Assembly: GCF_019649055.1 (NCBI RefSeq)
Contig: NW_026570232.1
Location: 372,001-436,000 of the forward strand
Direction: 5' to 3'
Source: Paramacrobiotus metropolitanus
Taxonomy: Eukaryota; Tardigrada; Eutardigrada; Parachela; Macrobiotidae
Length of the DNA stretch: 64,000 bases
The translations under genes and the position numbers were made by a program. A model generated the notes under the pieces. It saw nothing but the letters and a program-made list of their open reading frames with translations. It was not told the origin of the DNA and made no database searches. Positions 8,685 through 17,196 of this stretch are shown in pieces (positions within the stretch are counted from its first letter, which is position 1; every line of letters starts with the position of its first letter).

Positions 8685-11600
8685 AACTGCACCTCTTCAT
8701 TCATTTCGTCCATTTCTCTTTCAAGTTTTCGTTCCGTTTTTACTGGATCAAGGGGATCTTGGTATCCATTATCCACACGTTGCTGCCAATGGTTTAGCCA
8801 TTTTCCTCTCCCCATTATGAAGTTCTTCACACTTGATAACCATGCCCGATATCTATTCCAATGATATCGTTCAATGTGTGGTTTCCACATTACGTTTGTC
8901 CGTATTATGCTTTTCAGTTCTTTTTGGACATGACCTTTAAGATCTGCTATTGCAGCGTTGCATTTCGGCCATTCCGAAAGGTCATCTTGGGAGGCATTGT
9001 CACGACATTCGGCACATTCCCATTGAGGCTGTACCCTGCACGGATCTTCATAGTAACCGTGGTGACAACTCCCAGCTCGTTCTTCTGGAGTTAATGTCCT
9101 TTGGCTTATTTGCGGGTTATTAACTTTCTGTGCGGTGACATCTTGTTCGCGTTCAATTTGGATTACGCTTGCGTCATCAGAGGATAATTCGATAACTTCC
9201 CGTTCTTTATCCACTTGATGACCTTTCAATTGTTCAATCGCCTTGTCGCGGATTTCACTTGTAAACATCTGTTCTTCTTCGGCTATTCGTTTCAACACCC
9301 GTAACCTTTCACTCTTTTTATCCTTCCACACTTTAGCCGTTTTTATTCCCAGTGCCTCTGGTACTGGGATAGGCTTTGCCCACTCCATGCCAGGCACAAG
9401 CGACTGTTTCGCTGCAGCTGTCGCTTCCTTCTGTGTGGCAGCTATCTCCTCAAGTGTTGGTGACCTTTCGTCATTGATAGCGGAGTGTGGTTCGAAAAAG
9501 GGTTTCTTTTGAGGATCATGTTCTGTTACTTTTTCTGTGGCTTTATCTGGTGAACTTTCATTTTGGGTAGCAGATCGTGGTTCGAAAAGATTCGAAGTAC
9601 GCTCTGGTACTCTTATCGCCGGTGACCTTTCACCTTTCTTTCCCAGTGCCTCTGGTACTGGGATAACACATTCTTTTTCTGTGGCTCCTTGCTCGCAGTC
9701 ATCTGCGATCATACTTCTCTCGTCCGAGAGAAATATGATCGCCTCCTCCATGTCTGGCGCAAGCAGTTCCTTTTTCCTTTCGTTGACTTTTTTGACATTT
9801 CCACTTTCACTTTTCTTCTCCGGTGCCTCTGGTACCGGGATTGTCCGTTGGCTGATCTCGTTCTGCTGCACTCTCGTCATTCCCGGTGCCTCTGGTACTG
9901 GGATGACCTTTTCTCTTCCCTTTTGTGTCAGCATTGTCCGGTTTAATGTATTTTCAATCTCCTGCTGGATCACTTTCAACTGCTCAAATGTTGACAATTC
10001 TTTTTGCGCCATCTTTTTCTTTTCGTTTCCCGGTGCCTCTGGTACTGGGATTAGCGTTTTATTAGCGGTTTGAGCGTTTCCCGTCTGTTTTACAAGTTCG
10101 GTGACTTTTCCGACTTGAACTTTGGCGACTGGTTTGGGGTCATCTTCTTTTTCTTCTTCGCCTTCATTATCCATCAGTACGAACTTCTTCTCTAAGAAGT
10201 CGAATCCCAGTAACACCTGTACGTCGTCACACTTCGGTCGGACGTAGAATGAATGTTCACTTGTCTTTTCTCTCAAGGTCACTGGTGCAACGCAGTAGTG
10301 TGTCACCATGAATCCCGACGTTCCACTAATTCCATTTATCTTCACCAGTCTGTCTGGTGGCAATGGGTGCATATGAAGTCCATTCTTCTCACAAAACGGT
10401 TTGCTGATCAGCGACGTCTCAGCGCCGGTGTCCAACATTGCGTTGACCTTTATATCTCCCACCTTCACTTCATGTGTGTAAGCTTCAATTCTCTTGGGCA
10501 GTTTTCCGTTTTGAATCTTCAGTGTGTGAACCTTACATTTCACAGGGATGAGCGATACTGGTCCCGGATCCATATCGGGAAGCGCTTGTCCTTTCGTCTG
10601 AGTGCAGTTACCTTTGAGTATTTCGCTCAACTTATCGATCCTGTGTGGAACGTCAGTTCGAACATCGTAATATTTTCGCGGTTTTGTCTTGTCAACTTGC
10701 TTCTCTATAGCCGCTTTACCAGTGGTGACCTTTTCAGCCTTCTGCACTTGCTCGTTAGCTTTTGTGCTATCCGCGTGACCTTTAGTCACTTCATTTATCG
10801 TTTGATGAATCAGTTCCTCTTTACGGTTTTCATTTCGTTTATCTCGCAACTTCTCAATGACTTCACTTGTTATTTGGTCAGCTTTCTTCAAATCATCTTC
10901 TTCGCTATCTCTCATCTCGTCCGGTGACCTTTCATATGTAACCATGTCGTATCCCTTCTCGGTCATCCATTCGATCACCTTTACAGACACTTCATTGTTC
11001 GTTTTCGTCGGGTCGATTTGTGAAGACATTCCGTCTGTTCGGGCTGGTGACTTGTCATTGGCATCCTTTTGCAGTGCTTGTGATAAGTCCCGTGACCTTT
11101 CAATTGCGCTACTCTGTTGTGTTTGCGCCGTCTCATTTAACCGTCCTTTTTGTTCATTTTGCGCTAAGTCCTGTGACCTTTCGTTGCGCTTTATAACAAA
11201 TCCGCCGCCTGACAACTTTTGTATGGGAACTTTTTCTCCATAATTCAACGGTTTATCTTTTGGCGGTGCATTTCGCGGGTTATTCATGTCAGCTTGTTTA
11301 TTCTTGTATTCAGTCGCGTTGAATACTGGGGCAGGGTTCGGTGACCTTTGCGTTAGTTTCCCGGTAACTAACTCTTCTAATCGCTTTCTTTCACATTGCG
11401 TTCGCAACTGTTGCATGTCCCAGTAATCTTCTTGTGACATTCCCGCTTTCTGCTTTGCTTTCGGGGTCACGGGTATCCACATTCCGTGATTCCCATTCGG
11501 CCTGTAGGCCACTTTTTGCCACATTTCCTTCTGTTGCAGTGTTACTGCGTCAACGAGTGAGTCATCGGAGTTCTGTTGTGCCGTTTCGCTATCCTTTTGC

Positions 11601-12343
11601 TGCGCTGTTCGCAGTGTCAAGTCTGTCTCTTGACCTTTTAACACGACGCTGTCGCCGTGACCTTTTGCGTTCGCACTTGTTCCTTGACCTTTCACTCGGA
11701 CTTTTCCAACGGGAGGTGACCTTTCATTTTTACTGTTGTATCCAGGTATGTTTTGCTCCATCCATTTTTGCCTTGACAATTTCTCATCTTCGTCTTCTGA
11801 ACAATCCCAAAATTTTGGCTTTGTCTCTCCGTAAGAGTTACAACATGACTCATTCGTTTCATCATTTTCCGCCAAATATTTCCGGAATTTCGCATGTTGT
11901 TCGTTTTCCTCTTGCGCAGTATCGTTCTGCGGTTTCTTCTGATTCAGCAGCGCCTGTTTAATCTTCGCATTCCGTTGTGCGCGTCGTTGCGCTAGCACTT
12001 CTTCGCTGCAGTACGGTGACCTTTCGTTTTGCTGCGCTGTTCGCAGTGTCGCGCTACCGTCACGACATTTTCCACTCGCAGTACCATTCTGCGGTGACCT
12101 TTGGTCCCGTTGCGCGTTTCCACTCGCAGTACCATTCTGCGGTGACCTTTGATTCTGCTGTTGTGACGGCATCCTTATAGCCGCTTCGATTTTCTTTTGC
12201 AGCGACGACATCCATATAGCCGTCTCATTTTGCTGTGGCGGCATCCATATAGCCGTTTGCTGTGGTTGCGGCATCCATATAGCCGGTCCACTTCCTTTTT
12301 GCGCTGACGGCATCCATATAGCCGTCGCAGTGGTCACGTTCAC
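8642..12343 (-). CDS. Retroelement ORF3 with retropepsin-type aspartic protease
   Basis: 1,233 codons in the annotated frame; the first codon is GTG and the frame stays open upstream into the Gag 3' end. A retropepsin-like domain lies near residues 620-720: AMLDTGAETS carries the catalytic DTG, and LLGFDFL follows. The N-terminus has repeated AIWMP peptides. The middle has five copies of IPVPEA(P/L)G and many ERSP peptides. A Cys/His cluster (CHHGYYEDPC, CAEC) lies near residue 1100. It lies in the -1 frame relative to Gag, with a GGGAAAC heptamer before the Gag stop. It is therefore probably translated as a Gag-ORF3 fusion and cleaved by its own protease. Much of the length is low-complexity sequence I cannot assign. 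Confidence 0.85.
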   Translation of the reverse strand: MNVTTATAIWMPSAQKGSGPAIWMPQPQQTAIWMPPQQNETAIWMSSLQKKIEAAIRMPSQQQNQRSPQNGTASGNAQRDQRSPQNGTASGKCRDGSATLRTAQQNERSPYCSEEVLAQRRAQRNAKIKQALLNQKKPQNDTAQEENEQHAKFRKYLAENDETNESCCNSYGETKPKFWDCSEDEDEKLSRQKWMEQNIPGYNSKNERSPPVGKVRVKGQGTSANAKGHGDSVVLKGQETDLTLRTAQQKDSETAQQNSDDSLVDAVTLQQKEMWQKVAYRPNGNHGMWIPVTPKAKQKAGMSQEDYWDMQQLRTQCERKRLEELVTGKLTQRSPNPAPVFNATEYKNKQADMNNPRNAPPKDKPLNYGEKVPIQKLSGGGFVIKRNERSQDLAQNEQKGRLNETAQTQQSSAIERSRDLSQALQKDANDKSPARTDGMSSQIDPTKTNNEVSVKVIEWMTEKGYDMVTYERSPDEMRDSEEDDLKKADQITSEVIEKLRDKRNENRKEELIHQTINEVTKGHADSTKANEQVQKAEKVTTGKAAIEKQVDKTKPRKYYDVRTDVPHRIDKLSEILKGNCTQTKGQALPDMDPGPVSLIPVKCKVHTLKIQNGKLPKRIEAYTHEVKVGDIKVNAMLDTGAETSLISKPFCEKNGLHMHPLPPDRLVKINGISGTSGFMVTHYCVAPVTLREKTSEHSFYVRPKCDDVQVLLGFDFLEKKFVLMDNEGEEEKEDDPKPVAKVQVGKVTELVKQTGNAQTANKTLIPVPEAPGNEKKKMAQKELSTFEQLKVIQQEIENTLNRTMLTQKGREKVIPVPEAPGMTRVQQNEISQRTIPVPEAPEKKSESGNVKKVNERKKELLAPDMEEAIIFLSDERSMIADDCEQGATEKECVIPVPEALGKKGERSPAIRVPERTSNLFEPRSATQNESSPDKATEKVTEHDPQKKPFFEPHSAINDERSPTLEEIAATQKEATAAAKQSLVPGMEWAKPIPVPEALGIKTAKVWKDKKSERLRVLKRIAEEEQMFTSEIRDKAIEQLKGHQVDKEREVIELSSDDASVIQIEREQDVTAQKVNNPQISQRTLTPEERAGSCHHGYYEDPCRVQPQWECAECRDNASQDDLSEWPKCNAAIADLKGHVQKELKSIIRTNVMWKPHIERYHWNRYRAWLSSVKNFIMGRGKWLNHWQQRVDNGYQDPLDPVKTERKLEREMDEMNEEVQLWEEARIELFWDFA
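9348..10049 (-). repeat. Five dispersed short hairpin repeats in ORF3
   Basis: Five near-copies of a ~21-nt hairpin sit at 9348-9368, 9642-9662, 9819-9840, 9882-9902 and 10029-10049. On the plus strand the arms are CCCAGT/ACTGGG in the first two. In the third they are CCGGT/ACCGG, a compensated change. In the last two they are CCCGGT/ACTGGG, a G.T pair. Each encodes IPVPEA(P/L)G on the minus strand. Confidence 0.75.
12167..12325 (-). repeat. Repeats encoding AIWMP peptides
   Basis: GGCATCCATATAGCCG or a close variant occurs about five times on the plus strand within 160 bp, with irregular spacing of about 28-40 bp. It encodes AIWMP/AIRMP peptides at the start of ORF3. Confidence 0.7.
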
Positions 12344-12429
12344 TGCAGTACCATTCTGCAGTGGTGACCTTTCCGTTCCCTTTTTATCCGGTGGTTTAGG
12401 GTCGGGGCGATCAGTAGGCTCACCGGCGC

Positions 12430-15400
12430 CTACTGATCTTGCCCGTTTCCCTGAACCGGCGCACCTCCTTGTTGCGCGCCTTGCACATTTCCTTGCAAAT
12501 TTCCTTGTTGTTGTCCAATACCATTTGCCGGGTTGGGGTTCTGTCCGCCGCCATTATTGCATTGGCCACCACCCTGTTGGTAGTTTCCTTGGCCACCTCC
12601 GTTTCCGCCGCTTTGAGTATTGCCGTAATTTCCGCGGCCAAAGCCTCTGTTTCTTCCTCTGAAGCCGCCGCGGCCGTAGCCACCACGGCCGTAGCCACCA
12701 TTTTGGCCGCCGCCATTGCCGTTTCCGTAGTTCCCGTTGCCTTGTTGGTTTGGGAAGCTGGCTTTGTGCTGATACCATTGGGTGATAATGTCGTATCCAT
12801 TTGCCACCGCTTGGCGCCAACCGCCCAGTCCGCGCAATCGTTGCCATTCTCTGAAGGCAAACAGATTCGGGTTCTGTTCCGGAGGTGTGTTCGCGAACTT
12901 GCATCCTTGCGTCTGGTGGTTGCCATACATACAGTACTGGCACATTTGCACATTGTTCGCCACCCATCCATCAATTAGTTGAAACTTGAATTCAGTTCGT
13001 GACCCTTGATTCTGTTGGTTTCCTCTGAAATTTCTTTGAGCTTGACCTTGTCCCTGATTCTGGAAGTTCCCTTGACCTCCATTCCAGTTTCCATTTCCAT
13101 AACCATTTCCACCGAGGTTTCCGTTACCCACTCCTTGTTGTGGTAATCCTACATTCATAGGAGCTACATTCTGGGCTACTGGCCTCACTTGAGCTGCTGC
13201 CTGTATCGCCGCCACCATTGCGTATGTTATCGGTTGCCCCGTCTGACTGTCGATAAAGGTCACCTTTTCTGTGACCTCTCTGACTGGAGTCTCCATGCGG
13301 TATTCCACTGGCTGTTGAACTGGTGCAACCGCCATCCTCTGTTGCGGTACGCTTTCAACCTGGCCTTGGCGGATGGTGACGTAATCTTGGTTACGTTGAC
13401 CTTTAGGCGCTTTATATTTTTCTTCTCCCGTTGCCCAATGTCTGAAGAAGTCCTTTACATCCGTTGGCGTTCTACACTTTTGTGTACGCAGTGCCTTGTA
13501 GAGTTCATTATCCACTCTGCATCCTTCGATTAGGAAGCCCACTGCTTGCTTTTCCGTGATGATCCTTTTTGCTTTGAAACGCATCATCGCCTGGTAGTAT
13601 TGGTCAAGAGATTCCTTCCCGAGTTCGAATTTTCTCGCATAGGCCTCGCGTAAGCCTAAGACTTCTTCGTCTCGGTCACCATATTCGTCTTTAAATTTAT
13701 CCATCCACTCTGTTACTGAATATTCGATTCCGTCCTCTGATGCAATATCCTTCTCGCTTTCAAACCAAGTTTTGGCAGGACCTTTCACCGCGCTGGCTAT
13801 TTCGATCATGATCTGATCGTCGGTGAGCTGGTAAGTTCTCTGAGTATCTTTTACCAGTCTTGTCCAACCATTTACAGTATCGCGACTGCCGTCAAAGGTC
13901 ACGAGTGGTGTTTTCCGAGCCATGGAGTTAAGTGCTTTTGCTAACGCAAAGCCTCCTCTCGGGTCTTCTTCTTCTTCGCTATTTTCATCGTCATTTGTAT
14001 TTCGCCTTGGCTTTGCATAACGGGATCGTCTTGGGCGCTCCTGACGACTAGAGGGTCTGTCTCGCCGCCCTTCATCAATGAACGCATTCACTTCAATATG
14101 TGGGGGAAATTGTGAAGGTTCACGTCGGCTCGAGTGTGAATAGCCTGATGGTGGTTCTTTTTCTTTATCGTCTTTGGCCTTTTCTCCGTCCTGTTCCACT
14201 TTGATATTTCCCCTGCCGGTGCCGGTCCGTAGTGGCATCTCGAAGTGGAAGCTTTTGCCCGTGCCCGTTTCCTGTGCCTTACTGTAACTGGGCGGGGGCG
14301 ATTCCACTGTTGCTGTCTTGGCTCCGTATTGCAGAAGCTGTTCGTCTTTGTGTTTGTTTGACATATTAAGCGCTTTGTTCTCGTCTTCCAATCGTTTAGT
14401 TCTCAAATGGAGTTCCTCTCTTTCTCTTTTTAAATCGGAATTTTCCAAGTTGACCTTTCGCAGGTGTTCGTGCAACTTAAAAGTCTCCTGCTGCGTGACC
14501 TTTTCGTTTTCTTGTTCCATCCTTTTAATCTGCTCTACCAATTTGGTCACATCTCCTTCGAGTTTCTGATACTCTCCAGCAGCTGATCTCAGCTGATTCT
14601 TGGTTGCAATCAACTCATCATCTTTCGCCAGTGCTGTAGTGGTCATCTCCAGCAGTTCAGTATTCAGCTTTGTGATTTCTTGGCTCTTTTGAGCGACTTG
14701 TTGGTGCCACTCTTTGTCCTTCAGCTCCAATGCTGTGACCATTGTATCCAATCGTCGGGCTTCTTTTTGCCATTTGAGCCCTTCCTTGGTAACCTTCTGA
14801 ATGTCTGCAGTGACCTTTTCGTTTTCGTCGTTGACCTTTTTAATTTCTTCTTTCAGGCGTTCTCCTTCAGAGGCTGTAGTGTCTCTTGCCTCGCGCATCG
14901 TCTTGATTGCGTCATTGCGTAGCTTTTCCGCTTCATCCGCACGTTTCTGGTGACCTTTCGATTCACGTTGTAGAGTGCTGATATCTTCCTCTCGCAGCTT
15001 CAGGTCGTTCCTGAGCTTAAACGTTTCCGTTGCCAGCCTTGTTAGCCGTTGTGTGACCTCTGCAAGGTTGGCGGCGTATTCATCCCGTTTGGCTTCCGCT
15101 TCAGTGACCTTTTGACGCAACTGGTCACATTCATCCTTCAATTGTGCCAAGTGCCGTGACCTTTCAGCTGACTCCTCTGACATACTCTCGTTGAGGTCAC
15201 TGACTGCAAGATGACCTTCCATTTCTCTGTCATCTACCATTTTCAAATATTCCTCCGCGAGTTCCCTTTGGCGTTCATATTTGATTTTCCATTCATCCGC
15301 CGCGCTCTCCAGGTCAACTTGTTGTTGTTCCAATTCGTATATTCGAGTTTCCAGCGACGACAATTTTTCTCGGTTTTCTTTTGTCCGCTTCATTGCCTGA

Positions 15401-15891
15401 CTTTCCTTGGCCTCGAGTTCATTTTCCAATTCCCTCACACGAGTCCTCAAAGTCGTTGTGGGGCTGTTTGGTGATGGTGGTCGAACATTAATGACCTTTC
15501 CCGCTTGTGTCCGTTCGATAAGGCGTTCCGGTATGTCTTTAAACGGCGTCATACCTTCGGCGCGATCAGCCTCTTTCATTGCAGTTTGGAAGGACATATT
15601 CATCGTTGCTTCATCGTCTGTGAAGTACGATTCGTTCGATTCGTCTGAGACCATTGGAGTTGCCCAAAGGTCATCGCCTACAGTCTTATCGTTCACTGAA
15701 AGGTCATCCAGTCCAAGCTCAGCTAATTCCTCTTTGGTGACCTTTGTGTTTTCCATTTTCAGTTGAGTCAGGTTCACATTTTTATCCTGCTCGTTCGTTC
15801 CGGTTGTAGGAACATCCAACTGTAATGCTCCGATTGCTTCCGCTTCCTTTTTTGTGGTTCCATCCTCCCCAGTGACCTTTGTCTGGTTCAT
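12430..15891 (-). CDS. gag: Retroelement Gag with coiled coil, capsid, zinc knuckle and RGG box
   Basis: 1,153 codons. Residues ~165-520 are a long heptad-rich coiled coil. A PPPSY peptide lies near 532 and matches the PPxY late-domain pattern that recruits NEDD4/ESCRT factors in retroviruses. A retrotransposon capsid-like helical region lies near 665-830 (TFDGSRDTVNGW through FFRHWATGEEKY). One CX2CX4HX4C zinc knuckle (CQYCMYGNHQTQGC) lies near 980. The tail is Gly/Gln/Asn-rich with RGG-type repeats, expected to bind nucleic acid. The ATG at 15891 is chosen because the frame is closed shortly upstream. Gag is unusually long, mainly because of the coiled coil. AAAGGTCA words are frequent in it and often read as KVT. 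Confidence 0.9.
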   Translation of the reverse strand: MNQTKVTGEDGTTKKEAEAIGALQLDVPTTGTNEQDKNVNLTQLKMENTKVTKEELAELGLDDLSVNDKTVGDDLWATPMVSDESNESYFTDDEATMNMSFQTAMKEADRAEGMTPFKDIPERLIERTQAGKVINVRPPSPNSPTTTLRTRVRELENELEAKESQAMKRTKENREKLSSLETRIYELEQQQVDLESAADEWKIKYERQRELAEEYLKMVDDREMEGHLAVSDLNESMSEESAERSRHLAQLKDECDQLRQKVTEAEAKRDEYAANLAEVTQRLTRLATETFKLRNDLKLREEDISTLQRESKGHQKRADEAEKLRNDAIKTMREARDTTASEGERLKEEIKKVNDENEKVTADIQKVTKEGLKWQKEARRLDTMVTALELKDKEWHQQVAQKSQEITKLNTELLEMTTTALAKDDELIATKNQLRSAAGEYQKLEGDVTKLVEQIKRMEQENEKVTQQETFKLHEHLRKVNLENSDLKREREELHLRTKRLEDENKALNMSNKHKDEQLLQYGAKTATVESPPPSYSKAQETGTGKSFHFEMPLRTGTGRGNIKVEQDGEKAKDDKEKEPPSGYSHSSRREPSQFPPHIEVNAFIDEGRRDRPSSRQERPRRSRYAKPRRNTNDDENSEEEEDPRGGFALAKALNSMARKTPLVTFDGSRDTVNGWTRLVKDTQRTYQLTDDQIMIEIASAVKGPAKTWFESEKDIASEDGIEYSVTEWMDKFKDEYGDRDEEVLGLREAYARKFELGKESLDQYYQAMMRFKAKRIITEKQAVGFLIEGCRVDNELYKALRTQKCRTPTDVKDFFRHWATGEEKYKAPKGQRNQDYVTIRQGQVESVPQQRMAVAPVQQPVEYRMETPVREVTEKVTFIDSQTGQPITYAMVAAIQAAAQVRPVAQNVAPMNVGLPQQGVGNGNLGGNGYGNGNWNGGQGNFQNQGQGQAQRNFRGNQQNQGSRTEFKFQLIDGWVANNVQMCQYCMYGNHQTQGCKFANTPPEQNPNLFAFREWQRLRGLGGWRQAVANGYDIITQWYQHKASFPNQQGNGNYGNGNGGGQNGGYGRGGYGRGGFRGRNRGFGRGNYGNTQSGGNGGGQGNYQQGGGQCNNGGGQNPNPANGIGQQQGNLQGNVQGAQQGGAPVQGNGQDQ
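12445..12451 (-). promoter_or_regulatory. Predicted -1 frameshift heptamer GGGAAAC, Gag to ORF3
   Basis: On the minus strand Gag ends CAG GGA AAC GGG CAA GAT CAG TAG. G GGA AAC is a canonical X XXY YYZ slippery heptamer in the zero frame, 12 nt before the stop. The -1 frame is open straight into ORF3, which has no ATG near its start. Together these strongly suggest programmed frameshifting. Confidence 0.75.
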
Positions 15892-15905
15892 CGGTTCACT
15901 TCCCG

Positions 15906-16217
15906 CTACAGACGCGGGAGTGTGTTTCTGGTCGTCACTGGAGCTTTCCTGGTTAGCGACCGCCTCGAGCGCCTTCTGGTAGGTGCTATCGGAGCCTCGC
16001 GAATCTTTTTCTCGAATGCCTTGGGCGCTCGAGTGTTCCGCTCATGTCCGACTGGACGTGAGTATGTGTGCAAGTCCTTTTTGTACGGGTTTGGTGCGCT
16101 TTGCTGTGAGCTGCGGGAGCTTGTGCTTCCCTGGCTGCTGGTAGATGTGGGTTGCTCCTTGTCTTTGTCCATGTTGATCGGATAACTTGGACGCTCCTGC
16201 CAATTGTTCTCGCACAC
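15906..16217 (-). CDS. Retroelement ORF0, small Ser- and Arg-rich protein
   Basis: 103 codons ending 15 bp before the Gag ATG, in a different frame. The N-terminal half is Ser/Thr/Gln-rich; the C-terminal half is basic with RRRSRRS-type stretches. I recognise no family. It could be a short accessory nucleic-acid-binding protein or an upstream ORF that tunes Gag translation. Confidence 0.5.
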   Translation of the reverse strand: MCENNWQERPSYPINMDKDKEQPTSTSSQGSTSSRSSQQSAPNPYKKDLHTYSRPVGHERNTRAPKAFEKKIREAPIAPTRRRSRRSLTRKAPVTTRNTLPRL

Positions 16218-16741
16218 ACGTTATTGTATGGTTTATTCAAGTGTCCTAAAGGTCACTTTACACCTCGAAATTTTTCTAAGTCCCTGTTAAAGGTCACTTT
16301 TTCGATAAAAAGTTCGAGAGGTTTGCCCTAAAGGTCACTCTTCAGACAAAAACTTGAAATCGTTTTTACGATTCGAACACGTTTACGGACAAATTCCTAC
16401 AGCTGTTGATATCGCTGTACTATTACGCAATTCAATCTCGCTTCGTTAAGGTCACTGTCAGTCACTTTTAAGTCATAAGGTCACTTCTAACTCAACTCAG
16501 CTAAAAAGGTCACTTTCCAGCTTAAGTGAAGTTAACGGTTTCTTTCAAGCTCAAATCAGTCAAAGGTCACTTTCCAGCTCGATTTCAAGTTCAGAATCGC
16601 TTTCAACTTAATTTCTGTTAAAAGGTCACTTTCAGTTCAACTCAACTCAAAAGGTCACTTCCCTTCTCATTCCGATTCAAATTTCTCATTACAACTCAAG
16701 TTCAACGGAAAATCCCCATTCGGGTTGTTTACTCCTTTCCT
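16218..16741 (-). other. Retroelement 5' leader with repeated AAGGTCACTT words
   Basis: No coding frame seen. From 16241 to 16660, AAAGGTCACTT or a close variant (TAAGGTCACTT) recurs about nine times, at irregular 20-60 bp spacing, separated by AT-rich sequence with CTCAA and TTTCAA words. It lies between the promoter-like motifs and ORF0. Confidence 0.6.
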
Positions 16742-16920
16742 ATTGGTCAGCTAGATCAAATTATTCGGTTCAATTTTCAACCAATCGGAGCTCAGATAAC
16801 TGACCAATCACGTTCCTCCGTTTAAAATTTATATCTGCCTGACGTCACGGTCAACGGCCAGACATGCGCGCCGTGTGCAAAACTCCGCCTACGTCTATGC
16901 TCAGCTCAGAACGGACCAAT
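16742..16920 (-). promoter_or_regulatory. Promoter-like cluster: CCAAT boxes, CRE and TATA
   Basis: On the minus strand TATAAAT occupies 16833-16827. The CRE palindrome TGACGTCA lies just upstream at 16840-16847. CCAAT pentamers in either orientation occur at 16742-16746, 16781-16785, 16803-16807 and 16916-16920. CTGACCAAT and its exact complement ATTGGTCAG form an inverted pair about 60 bp apart. The arrangement would start transcription near 16800, towards the retroelement ORFs. No transcript evidence is available. Confidence 0.45.
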
Positions 16921-17196
16921 AGAAATTGCCAATTTTATCAATTAGCCTATCCCGTAATTAATAACGGTTTTCTACCTGTTGACCGTCCGTTCCACGGGGA
17001 AGATGATCCAGATGATCCAGTTCTTCTCCAAATCCGTTCCCGCGTTGCCGCTGTTCCGTAGCGTGCCTCGCGCTATCAGTCTGCTACTGTGCCGGCTGTG
17101 CCGTAGCAACAGTAGTGATGCTCTACTGCCAATTTGGAGGAGTCTGATCTGTCTTTTCCCGTGCGCCCCTTTCGGCGCTTCGGCTCTTGTGCCCCA

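Larger units (their letters stand above)
3511..16240 (-). mobile_element. Large Ty3/Gypsy-like retroelement, five ORFs
   Basis: Order on the minus strand is ORF0 (16217-15906), Gag (15891-12430), ORF3 with aspartic protease (12343-8642), ORF4 (8684-7530) and Pol (7518-3511). The RT, RNase H, integrase order and the integrase HHCC plus D,D,E set place Pol in the Ty3/Gypsy group. About 12.7 kb of ORFs is large compared with the usual 5-9 kb, because of the long coiled-coil Gag, the long ORF3 and ORF4, which I do not recognise. All ORFs are intact, which suggests a young or constrained copy. No pair of LTRs was found by eye: the 3' side has the 407-bp array and the 5' side has promoter-like motifs near 16.8 kb. 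The 3' LTR could lie left of position 1, or the locus may be an LTR-less, perhaps domesticated, copy. The element is crowded with AAAGGTCA octamers. Confidence 0.85.
3619..16660. repeat. Dispersed octamer AAAGGTCA, about 60 copies
   Basis: I counted by eye about 60 exact AAAGGTCA/TGACCTTT words here. About 44 are in the sense direction and 9 antisense inside the ORFs; 7 are in the leader between 16241 and 16660, all antisense to the transcript. With equal base frequencies about 0.4 would be expected. Many near-misses (TAAGGTCA, AAAGGTTA) also occur. Inside ORFs the word falls in all three codon phases, giving K-V-T, K-G-H/Q and E/Q-R-S peptides. The DNA or RNA word, not the protein, therefore appears to be conserved. 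It matches the extended nuclear-receptor half-site (NBRE) word. Confidence 0.85.

Noticed and set aside
12439-12978. Long plus-strand frame opposite the Gag tail
   Set aside because: It mirrors the Gly/Gln/Asn-rich repeat on the minus strand; no independent signature.
3619-16660. AAAGGTCA array as a CRISPR-like repeat-spacer structure
   Set aside because: The unit is only 8 bp, spacing is irregular, most copies are inside ORFs, and the genome is eukaryotic.
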